From positions 9,238,001 through 9,302,000 of the forward strand of contig NZ_RJKE01000001.1 of NCBI RefSeq assembly GCF_003751225.1: a stretch of DNA of 64,000 nt, read 5' to 3'. Source of the DNA: Actinocorallia herbida. Lineage in GTDB: Bacteria; Actinomycetota; Actinomycetes; Streptosporangiales; Streptosporangiaceae. A program made the position numbers and the translations under genes. The notes beneath the pieces were generated by a model. The model saw only the letters and a program-made list of their open reading frames with translations. It did no database searches and was not told the DNA's origin. The first letter of the stretch is position 1, and the number at the start of each line of letters is the position of its first letter. Shown here one piece after another: positions 52,527 to 61,979 of the stretch.

Positions 52527-54284
52527 ATGAGTGACGACAGGTGGAAGAAGCGGTTCCGGGCCGCCCGGGTGAGTCTGCCGGGCTGGGCGCGCGAGGCCCC
52601 GCAGCGCGCGGTGTTCCGGTCGAACGCCAGCGGCACGTGGGAGATCTACACCTGGGACAGGGACACCGGTGAGCAGCGGCAGGCCACCGACCGTCCCAAC
52701 GGCACGGTGGCGGGCGCGCTCGAGCCCTGGGGCCGGGAGCTGTGGTGGTTCGCCGACACCGACGGCGACGAGTTCGGCGTGTGGCTGAAGCAGCCGTTCG
52801 AAGGCGGCGAGGCGGTTCCGGCGACCCCCCTGGAGCCGTCGTATCCGGCGGGTCTGGCGATCGGGCGCAGCGGCCGGGTCCTGGTGGGCAGGTCCGGCGC
52901 GCACGGTTCGTCGGTCCACCTCGTCGATCCCGGAGCTGAGGCCGTCACGCTGTACGAGCACGCGGAGAACGCCTACCTGGGCGGGCTCTCGCGCGATGAG
53001 GACCTCATCGCGATCGGGCACAGCGAGCACGGCGACAGCAGGCATCCCGCGCTGCGGATCCTGCGCCCCGACGGCACCGTGGTGGCGGATCTGTGGGACG
53101 GCCCGGGCAAAGGCGTCGGGCCCTCGGGTTTCTCGCCGGTGGTGGGCGACCCGCGGCTGCTGGTCGACCACGAGCGGCGCGGCAAGGAGGAGCTGCTGCT
53201 GTGGAACCCGCTCACCGGTGAAGAGCGGGAACTCGTTTTCGACCTGCCGGGGGAGGTGGGCGCGAGCTGGTTCCCCGACGGGCGGAGCCTGCTGGTCTCG
53301 CACGGCTACGAGGCCCGTGACGAGCTGTTCCGCTACGACCTCGCGACGGGCGAGCTGATCCGGATCGACACCCCGCGCGGCGTCATCGGCGGCGCGACGG
53401 CCCGGCCGGACGGCACCGTGGAGTTCGCGTTCACCTGCGCGGCCGAGCCGCCCGTCATCCGGTCCACCACCGGCGCCGTCGTGCTGACCCCGCCCGGAGA
53501 GGCCGCGCCGGGCTCCGTCGCGGTCGAGGACGCCTGGGTGGAGGGCCCCGGGGGCCGCATCCACGCCCTGGTCTCCAAGCCGGAAGGCGAAGGCCCGTTC
53601 CCCGCGGTGTTCGACGTGCACGGCGGGCCCACCGCCCAGGACGTCGACGCGTTCAACCCGAACACCGCGGCGTGGGTCGACCACGGCTTCGCCGTCGTCC
53701 AGGTGAACTACCGGGGATCCACGGGCTACGGCTCGGCCTGGCGCGACGCGCTGGAGGAGAAGGTCGGGCTCATCGAGCTGGAGGACGTCAAGGCGGTCCG
53801 CGACTGGGCCGTGGAGACCGGGCTCGCCGACCCGTCCAGGCTCGTCCTCGCGGGCGGGTCCTGGGGCGGGTACCTGACCCTGCTGGGCATCGGCACCCAG
53901 CCGGGCGACTGGTCGGCGGCGGTCGCGGCGGTGCCCGTCGCGGACTACGTGGCGGCCTACGAGGACGAGATGGAGGCGCTCCAGGCGTTCGACAGGTCCC
54001 TGTTCGGCGGGTCTCCGCAGGAAGTGCCCGACAAGTACCGCGAGTCCTCGCCGATCACCTATGTCGAGGCCGTCGAGGCGCCCGTCCTGATCCTCGCGGG
54101 CGAGAACGACCCGCGCTGCCCGATCCGGCAGATCAATAACTACCTGGACGCTCTCGGCAAGCTCGGCAAACCCCATGAGGTCTACCGATACGACGCGGGC
54201 CACGGGTCACTGGTCATTGAAGAACGCCTCAAGCAGGTGGAAGCGGAGATCGGCTTCGCCATGAAATCCCTGAACATGTCCTGA
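52527..54284 (+). CDS. S9-family prolyl-oligopeptidase-like peptidase
   Basis: The protein has 585 residues. The first 330 form a beta-propeller of YWTD/WD-like blades. The C-terminal alpha/beta-hydrolase domain has GGSWGGYL with the nucleophile Ser, GENDPRCP with the Asp and DAGHGS with the His. FDVHGGPTAQDVDAFNPNTAAW is the typical oxyanion region of S9C acylaminoacyl peptidases. No signal peptide is present, so it is cytoplasmic. It hydrolyses short peptides or blocked amino acids. Confidence 0.93.
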   Translation: MSDDRWKKRFRAARVSLPGWAREAPQRAVFRSNASGTWEIYTWDRDTGEQRQATDRPNGTVAGALEPWGRELWWFADTDGDEFGVWLKQPFEGGEAVPATPLEPSYPAGLAIGRSGRVLVGRSGAHGSSVHLVDPGAEAVTLYEHAENAYLGGLSRDEDLIAIGHSEHGDSRHPALRILRPDGTVVADLWDGPGKGVGPSGFSPVVGDPRLLVDHERRGKEELLLWNPLTGEERELVFDLPGEVGASWFPDGRSLLVSHGYEARDELFRYDLATGELIRIDTPRGVIGGATARPDGTVEFAFTCAAEPPVIRSTTGAVVLTPPGEAAPGSVAVEDAWVEGPGGRIHALVSKPEGEGPFPAVFDVHGGPTAQDVDAFNPNTAAWVDHGFAVVQVNYRGSTGYGSAWRDALEEKVGLIELEDVKAVRDWAVETGLADPSRLVLAGGSWGGYLTLLGIGTQPGDWSAAVAAVPVADYVAAYEDEMEALQAFDRSLFGGSPQEVPDKYRESSPITYVEAVEAPVLILAGENDPRCPIRQINNYLDALGKLGKPHEVYRYDAGHGSLVIEERLKQVEAEIGFAMKSLNMS

Positions 54285-54348
54285 CTCGGGCGTTGTTTCG
54301 GTAGTACTTCGCAGGGGATCTCCTCGCTCGTCCTGAGGGGGGAGATCC

Positions 54349-54951
54349 ATGAAGCGCACGGGCCTTTTGGCGACTGTCGCGGCATGCGCGGGCGCCATCG
54401 TGGTCACGGGCGTCGTCGCCTATTCCGGGCGGGAGCCGGACCTCGTGGTCCGGCCGTCCGCACCGGTCGTGCAGCAGGTGGCCCCTGCGGTGAACTTCTT
54501 CGAGCGGCTCACCCATGAGTCCGTCGACGCCGAGCTCACGGCGGCCGGCGTGGCGCGCAGATCGAGCGGCGCGTGCACCGATCGCACGCGCCGCGGCTGC
54601 ACCTCCTACGAGGGACTGCGGCGCGGCACCCTGGACGGGCTGCTCCGCTTCGTCCGCGAGAGCGGCTGCCCCGTCACCGTGTCGGGCGGCACCGAACTGG
54701 GTCACCAGAAGATGATGTACGGCCATGAGAACGGCTACAAGGTGGACATCATGCCCACCGATTGCGTCGATTCACATATCTACCGGACCATGACGAAGGT
54801 CGGCAGCCGCAAGGACTCCTCACCGATGTACCGGGGCCTGCGGACCGGGGAGCTCTATGTGGACGAGCGCCGCGACCACTGGGACATCTTCTACGGCCCT
54901 GAGTGGTGCGCGGAGAAGATGGTCCGGCTCAGGCGCGGACACTGCGAATGA
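54349..54951 (+). CDS. Secreted protein with M15-peptidase-like motifs
   Basis: The protein has 200 residues. An N-terminal signal or anchor (LLATVAACAGAIVVTGVVAY) is followed by a short linker. GHENGYKVDIM resembles the HxxGxxxD zinc motif and RDHWDIFYG the final His of M15-type D-Ala-D-Ala peptidases. Five cysteines are in the mature part, suitable for disulfides. A peptidoglycan role is inferred only from these motifs. Its last 23 bases overlap the convergent TetR gene. Confidence 0.6.
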   Translation: MKRTGLLATVAACAGAIVVTGVVAYSGREPDLVVRPSAPVVQQVAPAVNFFERLTHESVDAELTAAGVARRSSGACTDRTRRGCTSYEGLRRGTLDGLLRFVRESGCPVTVSGGTELGHQKMMYGHENGYKVDIMPTDCVDSHIYRTMTKVGSRKDSSPMYRGLRTGELYVDERRDHWDIFYGPEWCAEKMVRLRRGHCE

Positions 54952-55603
54952 TGTCGACGAGTTCGCGGGTGACCGAGCGGAAGCCCGGCAGCCGCGACAT
55001 CGACACCATCTTCTGGACCAGCGGGACGGTCCGGTCGACCAGGAGATAGGTCTTGCGGCACCCGGGCGAGTCGTCGTGCACCCAGTAAAGGACGATGCCC
55101 ATGGAGTACAGCCAGAGCAGCTCTGGCAGCTCCTGCCGGAAGTCCGGGTCGAGCCGCAGGTCGCGGGAGCCGTCCACGACCTCGCGGTAGATCGCGACCG
55201 CGGCGGACCGGGCCGGCCCCGACTCGGCGCTGAACGGGCTGAGCGGGCTCGTCGGCTCGGCCGCCAGCTTGAAGAACTTCCCGGCGAACTCGTGGTACGG
55301 GACCATCGTGTCGACCCGGGCGCGCAGCACCCCGAGCAGGCGTGGCGCGAAGTTCGTCTCGGCGGCCAGGACGGCCCGGCTCGTGGCCATGTGCGAGACC
55401 TGGAGCTCGTCGTAGTACGACTGGATCAGCTCTTCCTTGGAGCCGAAGTAGTAGTAGGCGTTACCGACCGACACCCCCGCCTCCTTGGCGATGGCCCGCA
55501 TCGTCGTCGCCTCGTAGCCGTGCTGGCGGAAGAGCCGCAGCGCCGTCTGGACGATCAGCTCCCGGGTCTGCTCCGACCGCCCGGTGGCCTTCGGCTCGCT
55601 CAC
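54929..55603 (-). CDS. TetR-family regulator
   Basis: The protein has 224 residues from GTG 55603. The helix-turn-helix (TTMRAIAKEAGVSVGNAYYYFGSKEELIQSYY, about residues 34-65) is typical. The C-terminal region is long and helical with several aromatic residues. The divergent target is not obvious, because the next gene upstream is on the same strand (an alpha/beta hydrolase 55 bases before), so the hydrolase and regulator may be cotranscribed. Confidence 0.92.
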   Translation of the reverse strand: MSEPKATGRSEQTRELIVQTALRLFRQHGYEATTMRAIAKEAGVSVGNAYYYFGSKEELIQSYYDELQVSHMATSRAVLAAETNFAPRLLGVLRARVDTMVPYHEFAGKFFKLAAEPTSPLSPFSAESGPARSAAVAIYREVVDGSRDLRLDPDFRQELPELLWLYSMGIVLYWVHDDSPGCRKTYLLVDRTVPLVQKMVSMSRLPGFRSVTRELVDIIRSVRA

Positions 55604-55658
55604 GCCCCTTACTCTAGGCCGCCGCGAAGGGTCGCGGTGTCCGGCCGGGATCGCGGGT

Positions 55659-56588
55659 TCAGGTGCCGCTGGAGGCCGCGGGGGCGTCCGGCCTGCCCTC
55701 GCGCAGCACGTCCTGCCAATGGCCCCGGTCGTAGCGGGCGGGGGCGGTGCCGCGCAGGAACTCCCCGACGACCTTGGCGAAGCGGGCCGGGTCGTGGTGG
55801 TGCGGGAAGTGCCCGGCGCCCTCGAAGACCTCGAGGCGGCTGCCGGGCAGCGCGGTCCTGGCGACCTCGGCGTGCGCGGCCGGGATGATCGGGTCGCGGT
55901 CGCCCCAGATGACCAGGGTGGGCAGCTCCGCGGCGAGATAGCTGCGGTCCAGCATGGTGATGGCCTGTCCGGAGATGTCGGCGGCGCCCCGGACCGTGCG
56001 CAGGAACGCGCGCCTGGCCTCGGGATCGGCGAACCTCGCGTACCTGGTCATCATGTAGGCGAGGTCGGGGCCGAGCCCGACCCCGCCGAGCAGCCGCAGC
56101 ACGGGTTCGGCGGCTAGGACGGCGTGCCGCACCGGCGCCGCCGAGATCAGTTTCAGGGTGCCCGCCGCGCCCGGCACGGTGGCCAGCCGGACCGCGGGAT
56201 GGACCTCGGGACCCATGCCCGCGCTGGAGACCAGCACGATCCGCTCGCAGCGCTCGGGGAACTGGTAGGCGAACTGCATGGCGACGCCGCCGCCGAGCGA
56301 GTGCCCGACGACGCTCACCCGGTCGATCCCGAGCACGGTGAGCAGGTCGCGCATCCCGCACGCGTAGGCGGCGACGGCGTAGTCGGCGCGTGGTTTGTCG
56401 GACTCGCCGTGCCCGAGGAGGTCGGGCGCGATCACCGTGTGGTGCTCGGCCAGCTCGTCGAAGATCGGGAGCCAGGTCTCGGAGCTGTCGGCGAGGCCGT
56501 GGATCAGCAGCAGCGGAGGCCCTTCGCCCGCAATCCGGAGGGCCCGGCGATAACCATGCACTTCACGGAACCGCAGATCGACGGTCAT
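55659..56588 (-). CDS. Alpha/beta hydrolase
   Basis: The protein has 309 residues from ATG 56588. LLIHGLADSSETW is the oxyanion region, VGHSLGGGVAM carries the nucleophile, WGDRDPIIP the Asp and GAGHFPHHHDP the His. It is of the ester/epoxide/C-C hydrolase type (MhpC-like). No secretion signal. The TetR gene just downstream may control it. Confidence 0.9.
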   Translation of the reverse strand: MTVDLRFREVHGYRRALRIAGEGPPLLLIHGLADSSETWLPIFDELAEHHTVIAPDLLGHGESDKPRADYAVAAYACGMRDLLTVLGIDRVSVVGHSLGGGVAMQFAYQFPERCERIVLVSSAGMGPEVHPAVRLATVPGAAGTLKLISAAPVRHAVLAAEPVLRLLGGVGLGPDLAYMMTRYARFADPEARRAFLRTVRGAADISGQAITMLDRSYLAAELPTLVIWGDRDPIIPAAHAEVARTALPGSRLEVFEGAGHFPHHHDPARFAKVVGEFLRGTAPARYDRGHWQDVLREGRPDAPAASSGT

Positions 56589-56658
56589 GGGGGAAGCCTG
56601 ACCGGGTGGCGTTACCTGGATGCTTCCGCTGTGTAAGCGGTATGTGACACAACGAGAT

Positions 56659-57507
56659 TCACTCGGGGTTGAGCTGCCTGTGGACGACTTTCGCGACGCG
56701 TTCGATGGACGTGATCCCATAGGCCATGGAGGGATTGCCATGGGTCAGCACCACGATCATGTAGTCGCGTTCCGCGCCGTCGAACGCGCCCAGGCTGTGC
56801 ACGCGCCAGCCCAGCGTGCTGCGCGGCAGCCAGCCGTTCTTCACGTGCACCTTGACGCCTGAGGGCGCGCCCGCCGGGGTGCCCCAGCGCTGGCCGCCCA
56901 CCACGTCGTTCATCAGTCCGAGCAGATAGCGGCGGGAGGCGGCCGTCAGCACCTCGTCGTCGTCGCGGGTGAGCATCCGCAGCAGCCTGAGCTGGTCGAA
57001 CGCGGTGGTCTGGGTGAGCCCCCAGTAGCCGCTCGGCCCGAGCGTCGTCGCGTCCATGTCGACGTCGTTGAGGAGCTTCTGGATCCGGGTCCTGCCGAGC
57101 CGGCTCCACAGCGTGGACGTGGCGTTGTTGTCCGAGCGGGTGATGGCCGCGCGTGCCAGGGACTTCTCCTGCGACGTCAGCTTGCGCTTCTCCTTCTGCG
57201 CGGTGCGCAGCAGCGCGGCGACGACGGCGACCTTCACCGTGCTCGCGGTGTCGTAGCGCCTTCCGGTGCCGAGGTAGCAGCCGAGCCCCCGGTTCCGGTC
57301 GTACACGGCGACGGAGATGCTGCCGGAGCGGCCGCGCACCGCGGCCTGGAGCTTGGGGCCGAGGCGTGCCGCGAGGGCAGGGTGGTCCTCGGACGCACAG
57401 ACGGGCTTGGCGGCGGCGGTGGCCGGGGCGGTCGGGATCAGGGCGAGGACGGAGGCGGTGAGCGCCACCGCGGCGGTCGTCCTGCCGAAGAACGTGGGAG
57501 CGTGCAC
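56659..57507 (-). CDS. Exported class A beta-lactamase-like serine hydrolase
   Basis: The protein has 282 residues from GTG 57507, with GAGGGGGAC before it. The N-terminus is a Sec signal (VALTASVLALIPTAPATAAAK). The mature domain has STVK (SxxK), SDN and KNG in place of KTG. No clear Glu166 omega-loop residue is seen. It may be a penicillin-binding enzyme, a weak beta-lactamase or a D-Ala carboxypeptidase. Two cysteines in the mature N-terminal part may pair. Confidence 0.85.
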   Translation of the reverse strand: MHAPTFFGRTTAAVALTASVLALIPTAPATAAAKPVCASEDHPALAARLGPKLQAAVRGRSGSISVAVYDRNRGLGCYLGTGRRYDTASTVKVAVVAALLRTAQKEKRKLTSQEKSLARAAITRSDNNATSTLWSRLGRTRIQKLLNDVDMDATTLGPSGYWGLTQTTAFDQLRLLRMLTRDDDEVLTAASRRYLLGLMNDVVGGQRWGTPAGAPSGVKVHVKNGWLPRSTLGWRVHSLGAFDGAERDYMIVVLTHGNPSMAYGITSIERVAKVVHRQLNPE

Positions 57508-57753
57508 GGTTCGTCCCCCTCGTACTGGGAGGAGGCACACTCTAGTGATCACGCGGTGCGGTGGTCCAGACCACTGGCCCGGGGAGCGGCACAGGTCACT
57601 TTCCCGCGCGGGGATCCGGCGGGCCGCCGTGTGCGTCGAAACGCCTGTTCCAGGCAGTGCCCGAAATCGCCGGGCACGCGGTCCCTGGTGTTCGGGACAC
57701 CGCGGGATTAGCGTTCCGGACGACACCGACGACTCTCGAAGAGGTTGATGATC

Positions 57754-57963
57754 ATGCGCAGGATCGCGCTGTCCGTCATGGCCCTCGCCGTGGCGGGGCT
57801 GGGCCTCACGGCCTGTTCCGGCGGCGACCGCTGGTGCGAGCACGACGCCACCGACCAGGTGGTGGCCGACAGCTACTGCGAGAAGAACACCCCGGGCTAC
57901 GAGTGGGAGGACGATTCCTCCTCGTCGCACTCGACCAAGACCAAGAAGAAGAAGAAGCACTGA
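57754..57963 (+). CDS. Small lipoprotein with lysine-rich tail
   Basis: The product has 69 residues from ATG 57754 (GAAGAGG lies nine bases before; ATG 57748 is possible). The signal ends in a lipobox LTAC at about residues 21-24, so it should be lipid-anchored outside the membrane. The mature part is short and acidic, then a serine run and a KTKKKKKH tail. Three cysteines including the lipidated one. Function unknown. Confidence 0.7.
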   Translation: MRRIALSVMALAVAGLGLTACSGGDRWCEHDATDQVVADSYCEKNTPGYEWEDDSSSSHSTKTKKKKKH

Positions 57964-57968
57964 CGCCA

Positions 57969-58000
57969 CCGGGCCCCGCCGCGTCCGCGACGGGGCCCGG
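57969..58000. terminator. Bidirectional terminator
   Basis: CCGGGCCCCG (57969-57978) pairs with CGGGGCCCGG (57991-58000) around a 12-base loop. It lies between the lipoprotein gene and the convergent lipase gene. Confidence 0.8.
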
Positions 58001-58008
58001 CGCCGTGC

Positions 58009-59274
58009 TCAGCAGTTGTTCGGCACCGGCTTGCCGGTGAACCTGTCGTCGAGCCACGCGGTCACGTCGCCCCGGGCCAGGGCGTCGGTCGTCAGGTGCT
58101 CGCCGGCGTAGTCGTTCTTGAACTGCGTCGGGATGCCCGCCGCGCAGTACAGCCGCCGGGTCTCCTCCTGGGTCTCGACCGGAATGATCTCCTCGAGGAG
58201 GCCCCGGTACTGGAAGGTCGGGAATCCGATCTTCCACGTCGCCGTCGAGGCGGCGCCGCCGATGCCCACGCCGAGTTTCTGCGCGTCCACCGCCTGGCCC
58301 CAGGTCAGGCCGGACGCGTCGCCGAGCGCGTAGAGCTGCTCCAGCGAGTACTTCGCGGTGGTGAAGTTCTCGACCTTCTGCCCGGTGAACGCCGAGAGCG
58401 TCCCGAGCAGGCACTTGGACTTCACGTCCGCGACGGCCTGGCGGCCCCGGTCGTTGAGCAGCGCGGTGAAGGGAAGGCTCGGGTAGGCCTCGCCCAGGCC
58501 GACCACGGCATCGGCGAGGAACCCGGCGAACAGGCCGCCGTTGAGCTTCGCCGCGGTCATCTTCAGGTCGCCGGGCACACCGCCCGCGGCGGCCCCCACG
58601 ACCTTCAGCTCCGGCGCGTAGGAGGCGGCGACCTGCGCCGCCCACAGGGACGCCGCGCCGCCCTCGGAGTATCCGGCGACGCCCACCGGCCCGTCGGCCC
58701 GCAGCGAGCCGAACGGGATCCGGCGGGACGCCCGGACCAGGTCGAGCAGGGCATGCCCGGCGTTCTGGCCGATCATGTAGGTGTGCACGGCGCCGTCGAT
58801 GTACCCGACGCCGTCGGTCGCGGCCACCGCGAACCCGGCCTTGAGGAACGACGCGACCTGCTCGCCCTCGTACATGTCCTGGTAGTCGCCCGCGAGCTGC
58901 TTGGAGAAGGCGCACTGAGGGCCGGAGCCGAGGGTGCCGGGGTTGAACGCGACGGTGGGCCGCGACCCGCCCTTCGTCCAGGACGCCGACGGGACCGCGA
59001 CCGTCCCCGTCACCGGGACCTTCGCGCCGCGCAGGTCCGTGGACACGTAGCGGACCTGGTAGGCGGTCATGGAGATGTTGCCGGGCACCTCGGAGAGGGT
59101 GACGCGGCGGCAGGCGAGCAGCTCGCCGACGGGCGCGGTGATCGTTCCCGCGGCCGCGAAGATCTGCTTCTCCGAGGCCAGGCAGAGCAAAGGCGCGGCG
59201 GCCGCGGGGCCGGTCGCCGTCAGGGTCGAGGCCGCGGCCACGAGGGCCGCGGCGCACAGGGATCTGAGTCTCAT
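58009..59274 (-). CDS. Secretory lipase (LIP family)
   Basis: The protein has 421 residues (ATG 59274). A Sec signal (LCAAALVAAASTLTATGPAAAA) is followed by the LIP-family alpha/beta hydrolase. GYSEGGAASLWAA carries the nucleophile Ser, and the late GEHLTTDALARGDVTAWLDDRFTG has the family His-containing end. The family includes Candida-type secreted lipases and mycobacterial triacylglycerol lipases. It stands alone. Confidence 0.92.
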   Translation of the reverse strand: MRLRSLCAAALVAAASTLTATGPAAAAPLLCLASEKQIFAAAGTITAPVGELLACRRVTLSEVPGNISMTAYQVRYVSTDLRGAKVPVTGTVAVPSASWTKGGSRPTVAFNPGTLGSGPQCAFSKQLAGDYQDMYEGEQVASFLKAGFAVAATDGVGYIDGAVHTYMIGQNAGHALLDLVRASRRIPFGSLRADGPVGVAGYSEGGAASLWAAQVAASYAPELKVVGAAAGGVPGDLKMTAAKLNGGLFAGFLADAVVGLGEAYPSLPFTALLNDRGRQAVADVKSKCLLGTLSAFTGQKVENFTTAKYSLEQLYALGDASGLTWGQAVDAQKLGVGIGGAASTATWKIGFPTFQYRGLLEEIIPVETQEETRRLYCAAGIPTQFKNDYAGEHLTTDALARGDVTAWLDDRFTGKPVPNNC

Positions 59275-59510
59275 GGAGTCTCCAGGGGTGGGGGAACCGC
59301 GTCTCGAATATCGGCCTGGACCCCGTGGCCTCCTACACGGCCGAATGATGAATGCGCGGGGCGCGATTGTGCGCCGTGGACGGACGGGACGGCGTCGGCG
59401 CAGCTCAACGCGCAGTTCTCCGGTGTCTTGTCCGATGGTGAGGAGTGCGCTTCGGAAGGCGTTGCGGCACTGAGTTAACCTCGCCCGGCCGACGAATTAG
59501 CGTCCTGAGG

Positions 59511-60746
59511 GTGGGCGGTGCTGACGAGTGCGAGGAACTGCTGGACGAGCCCTGGCGGGCCGTCCCGGCGAGCGAGGCGCGGTGGCTGCGCCCGCATGTC
59601 CCGCACCTGGTCCAGCGCATGTCCGCGGCGGTCCGGCGGCAGGTGCCGGAGTACGGACGGCGGGACGACGACGTCTATGGAAAGGTCGTCGAACAGGCGT
59701 CGACCCGGGCCGTCCACCATTTCCTCGATCTGATCGAAGATCCTTCCGCGTCCTGGCGCGAGGTGCACCAGACCTATTTCGACATCGGTTACGGCGAGGC
59801 GCTCGAAGACCGCGGTCTGGAACACCTCCAGAACGCGCTGCGGGTCTCCTCACGCGTCGCCTGGCGGCTCCTCGCGGAGGAGGCCGAGCGGCACGGGAAA
59901 TCGCGGGCGCTCATCGCGCGGCTCGCCGAGGCGAATTTCGCCTATCTCGACGCGCTCGCCTCGGCCGCCGCGCACGGGTACGCCAAGGCCACCGAGAAGG
60001 CCGCGGGCGAGCGGGAACGGCGGCGGGCCCGGCTGATCGGGCTGCTGCTCGCCGACCCGCCCGCGCCCGCGGAGGCCGTCGAGGAGCAGGCGGTGCGGAC
60101 CGGATGGCCGCTGCCGCAGCTGCTGTCGGTCGTGCTGCTCGTGCCGCGCAAACAGGTCGCCGAGGGCCCGTCCGGGCTCCCGCCGCAGCTGTTGAGCGGC
60201 CACGACGAGGGCAGGCCGCTGCTCGTCGTGCCCGACCCGGACGGCCCCGGCCGGGCCGCCGACCTCGCCGCGACCCTCGCGGGCTGGACCGGCGCGATGG
60301 GCCCGGCGGTCCCGGTCGCCGAGGCCGCGACCTCGCTCCTGTGGGCGCGCCGCACCCTCGACCTCGTGCTCGCCGGGACCGTTTCCGGACAGCCGACGCG
60401 CCGCGCCGGGTTCGTCGCGAAGGCCGAGGACCACCTGCCCCGGCTGCTGCTGCGCGAAGGCGGCGGCCTCGTCTCCCGCATCGCCGCACGCCGCCTCGCG
60501 CCGCTGAGCCGGGCCGGGTCGAGGCAGGCGCCGAGACTCGCGGAGACGCTGCTGGAGTGCATGAAGAACGGCTTCAACGCCACGGAGGCGGCGGCCGTGC
60601 TGAAAGTCCATCCGCAGACCGTCAGGTACCGGCTGGCGCGGCTCCAGGAGCTGTTCGGCGCCGACCTGGAGGACCCGCGGACCCGGCTGGAGATGATGCT
60701 GCTGTTGCATGTCTGGATTGATGAGTTCCAAGGGGATAAGTCCTAG
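59511..60746 (+). CDS. PucR/CdaR-type helix-turn-helix regulator
   Basis: The protein has about 411 residues from GTG 59511; an ATG at 59445 is in frame and upstream starts are not excluded. The C-terminal HTH_30 domain (LLECMKNGFNATEAAAVLKVHPQTVRYRLARLQELFG, at 350-390) is diagnostic. The N-terminal part is helical (RSBT_N-like: LRPHVPHLVQRMSAAVRRQV). The family responds to metabolites or regulates hydrolases. The target is not evident. It runs up to the secreted protein gene downstream with nine bases between. Confidence 0.88.
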   Translation: MGGADECEELLDEPWRAVPASEARWLRPHVPHLVQRMSAAVRRQVPEYGRRDDDVYGKVVEQASTRAVHHFLDLIEDPSASWREVHQTYFDIGYGEALEDRGLEHLQNALRVSSRVAWRLLAEEAERHGKSRALIARLAEANFAYLDALASAAAHGYAKATEKAAGERERRRARLIGLLLADPPAPAEAVEEQAVRTGWPLPQLLSVVLLVPRKQVAEGPSGLPPQLLSGHDEGRPLLVVPDPDGPGRAADLAATLAGWTGAMGPAVPVAEAATSLLWARRTLDLVLAGTVSGQPTRRAGFVAKAEDHLPRLLLREGGGLVSRIAARRLAPLSRAGSRQAPRLAETLLECMKNGFNATEAAAVLKVHPQTVRYRLARLQELFGADLEDPRTRLEMMLLLHVWIDEFQGDKS

Positions 60747-60755
60747 ACTCCGCGC

Positions 60756-61481
60756 ATGCGCACCGTCGTCGCCCCCCTCGTCCTGACGGTCCTTCTCCCG
60801 GCCGTCGCCATCGTCACCCCCGCCCACGCCGCCGGACCCCTCAAGGTCCGCTCCGCGAAGGCCACCGGCAGTCCCGTCATCACCGCGGACGGCAAGGCGA
60901 AGGTGCCGATCCGGGTCCGCGTCACCGGGACGCGGATCACCGACGTCGACGCGACGCTCCGGCTCCCCAATGGCAAGGGCTTCGCTCTCGTCAGTGATCT
61001 GAAGCGTGCCTCGGGGACCGCCGGAGACGGCATCTACAAGGGCACCGCCGTCCTCGACAAGGCCGACTGGGGAGGCAAGTACACCCTTGAGGTCGGCGCC
61101 ACCGACGGCACTTCGGGGAACGCGTACTACGACTTCGTCATCCACCGGAAGGCCGGCGCCATCACCGTCAGGCGTGCGGCGAAGCTGTCTTCGACGTCCC
61201 CCGCCCGGGCCGTCAAGGGGGCGAAGGCGAAGGCGAAGGGGACGGTCAAGGGACTCACCCTCAAGGGCGGCTTCTCCGGGTTGAAGGGAGCGACCGTCCA
61301 GATCTGGTTCCGGCCCAAGGGCGGAAAGGCCGTCCGGTTGGGGACGGCCAAGACCAACGCCAAGGGCGCCTACACGTTCACGTTCAAGGCCTCGGCCGAC
61401 GGCTCGGTGTCCGCGCGGTTCCCCGGTGGAACCCAGTGGCAGAAGCGCTCGACGGCATGGAAGGCCCTCGACGTCACGTGA
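60756..61481 (+). CDS. Secreted two-domain Ig-like protein
   Basis: The protein has 241 residues. A Sec signal (VLTVLLPAVAIVTPAHAA) is followed by two beta-rich domains (about 27-135 and 150-241). The second (VKGLTLKGGFSGLKGATVQIWFRPKGGKAVRLGTAKTNAKGAYTF, split) has the pattern of a Big/transthyretin-like carbohydrate or surface domain. It is Lys-rich and acidic-poor. Function unknown. It follows the PucR gene on the same strand. Confidence 0.75.
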   Translation: MRTVVAPLVLTVLLPAVAIVTPAHAAGPLKVRSAKATGSPVITADGKAKVPIRVRVTGTRITDVDATLRLPNGKGFALVSDLKRASGTAGDGIYKGTAVLDKADWGGKYTLEVGATDGTSGNAYYDFVIHRKAGAITVRRAAKLSSTSPARAVKGAKAKAKGTVKGLTLKGGFSGLKGATVQIWFRPKGGKAVRLGTAKTNAKGAYTFTFKASADGSVSARFPGGTQWQKRSTAWKALDVT

Positions 61482-61506
61482 GGCCGAGCCTAGGGCGGCC
61501 GGCCGC

Positions 61507-61890
61507 CTAGTTCGCGGCCGTCATCCTGCGGGCGTTCCCGGCGAGCGCGACGACGAGCAGGGTCGCGAAGAACATGCCGAGCACCACCATGGACGCGCCG
61601 ACGGCCCACAGGCCGCTGTCGTCGTCGGACCAGTCGTAGACGACGGCGGCGAACATGCCCAGGGTCGGGCCGAACGCGGCGAGCGCGCCGAAGCGCACGG
61701 CGCCGCCGATCAGGAGCGCGGCGAGGACCACGACGAGCCCGGCGACCTGCCAGGCCTGGTACGGGCCGGACACCGAGCCGTCAGGCGCGGTGTCGTACCG
61801 CTGGTCCCAGCCGAGCCAGGCCGCCCAGTTGGCGGCGGCGGCGAGGGCGAGCAGGAGAAAGGGGGCGGCATTACGGGAGATCTGCTGCAT
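61507..61890 (-). CDS. Four-helix membrane protein of unknown function
   Basis: The protein has 127 residues from ATG 61890 with four hydrophobic segments (AAPFLLLALAAAANWAAWLG, AGLVVVLAALLIGGAV, FGPTLGMFAAVVYDW, AVGASMVVLGMFFATLLVVALAG). No known family is recognised. It stands alone, convergent with the secreted protein gene. Confidence 0.75.
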   Translation of the reverse strand: MQQISRNAAPFLLLALAAAANWAAWLGWDQRYDTAPDGSVSGPYQAWQVAGLVVVLAALLIGGAVRFGALAAFGPTLGMFAAVVYDWSDDDSGLWAVGASMVVLGMFFATLLVVALAGNARRMTAAN

Positions 61891-61979
61891 GTCACCCAGT
61901 CTTGCCACTCCCGTCCGGCCCGCCCAGGGTGCGGATACTCAACTGCGGATGAGTACCGGGGCGACATAGGCTGGAGCGC

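Noticed and set aside
61490-61510. Hairpin around ctagggcggcc / ggccgcctag as a terminator
   Set aside because: It has a bulge, no real loop and includes the stop codon of the minus-strand gene, so support is too weak.
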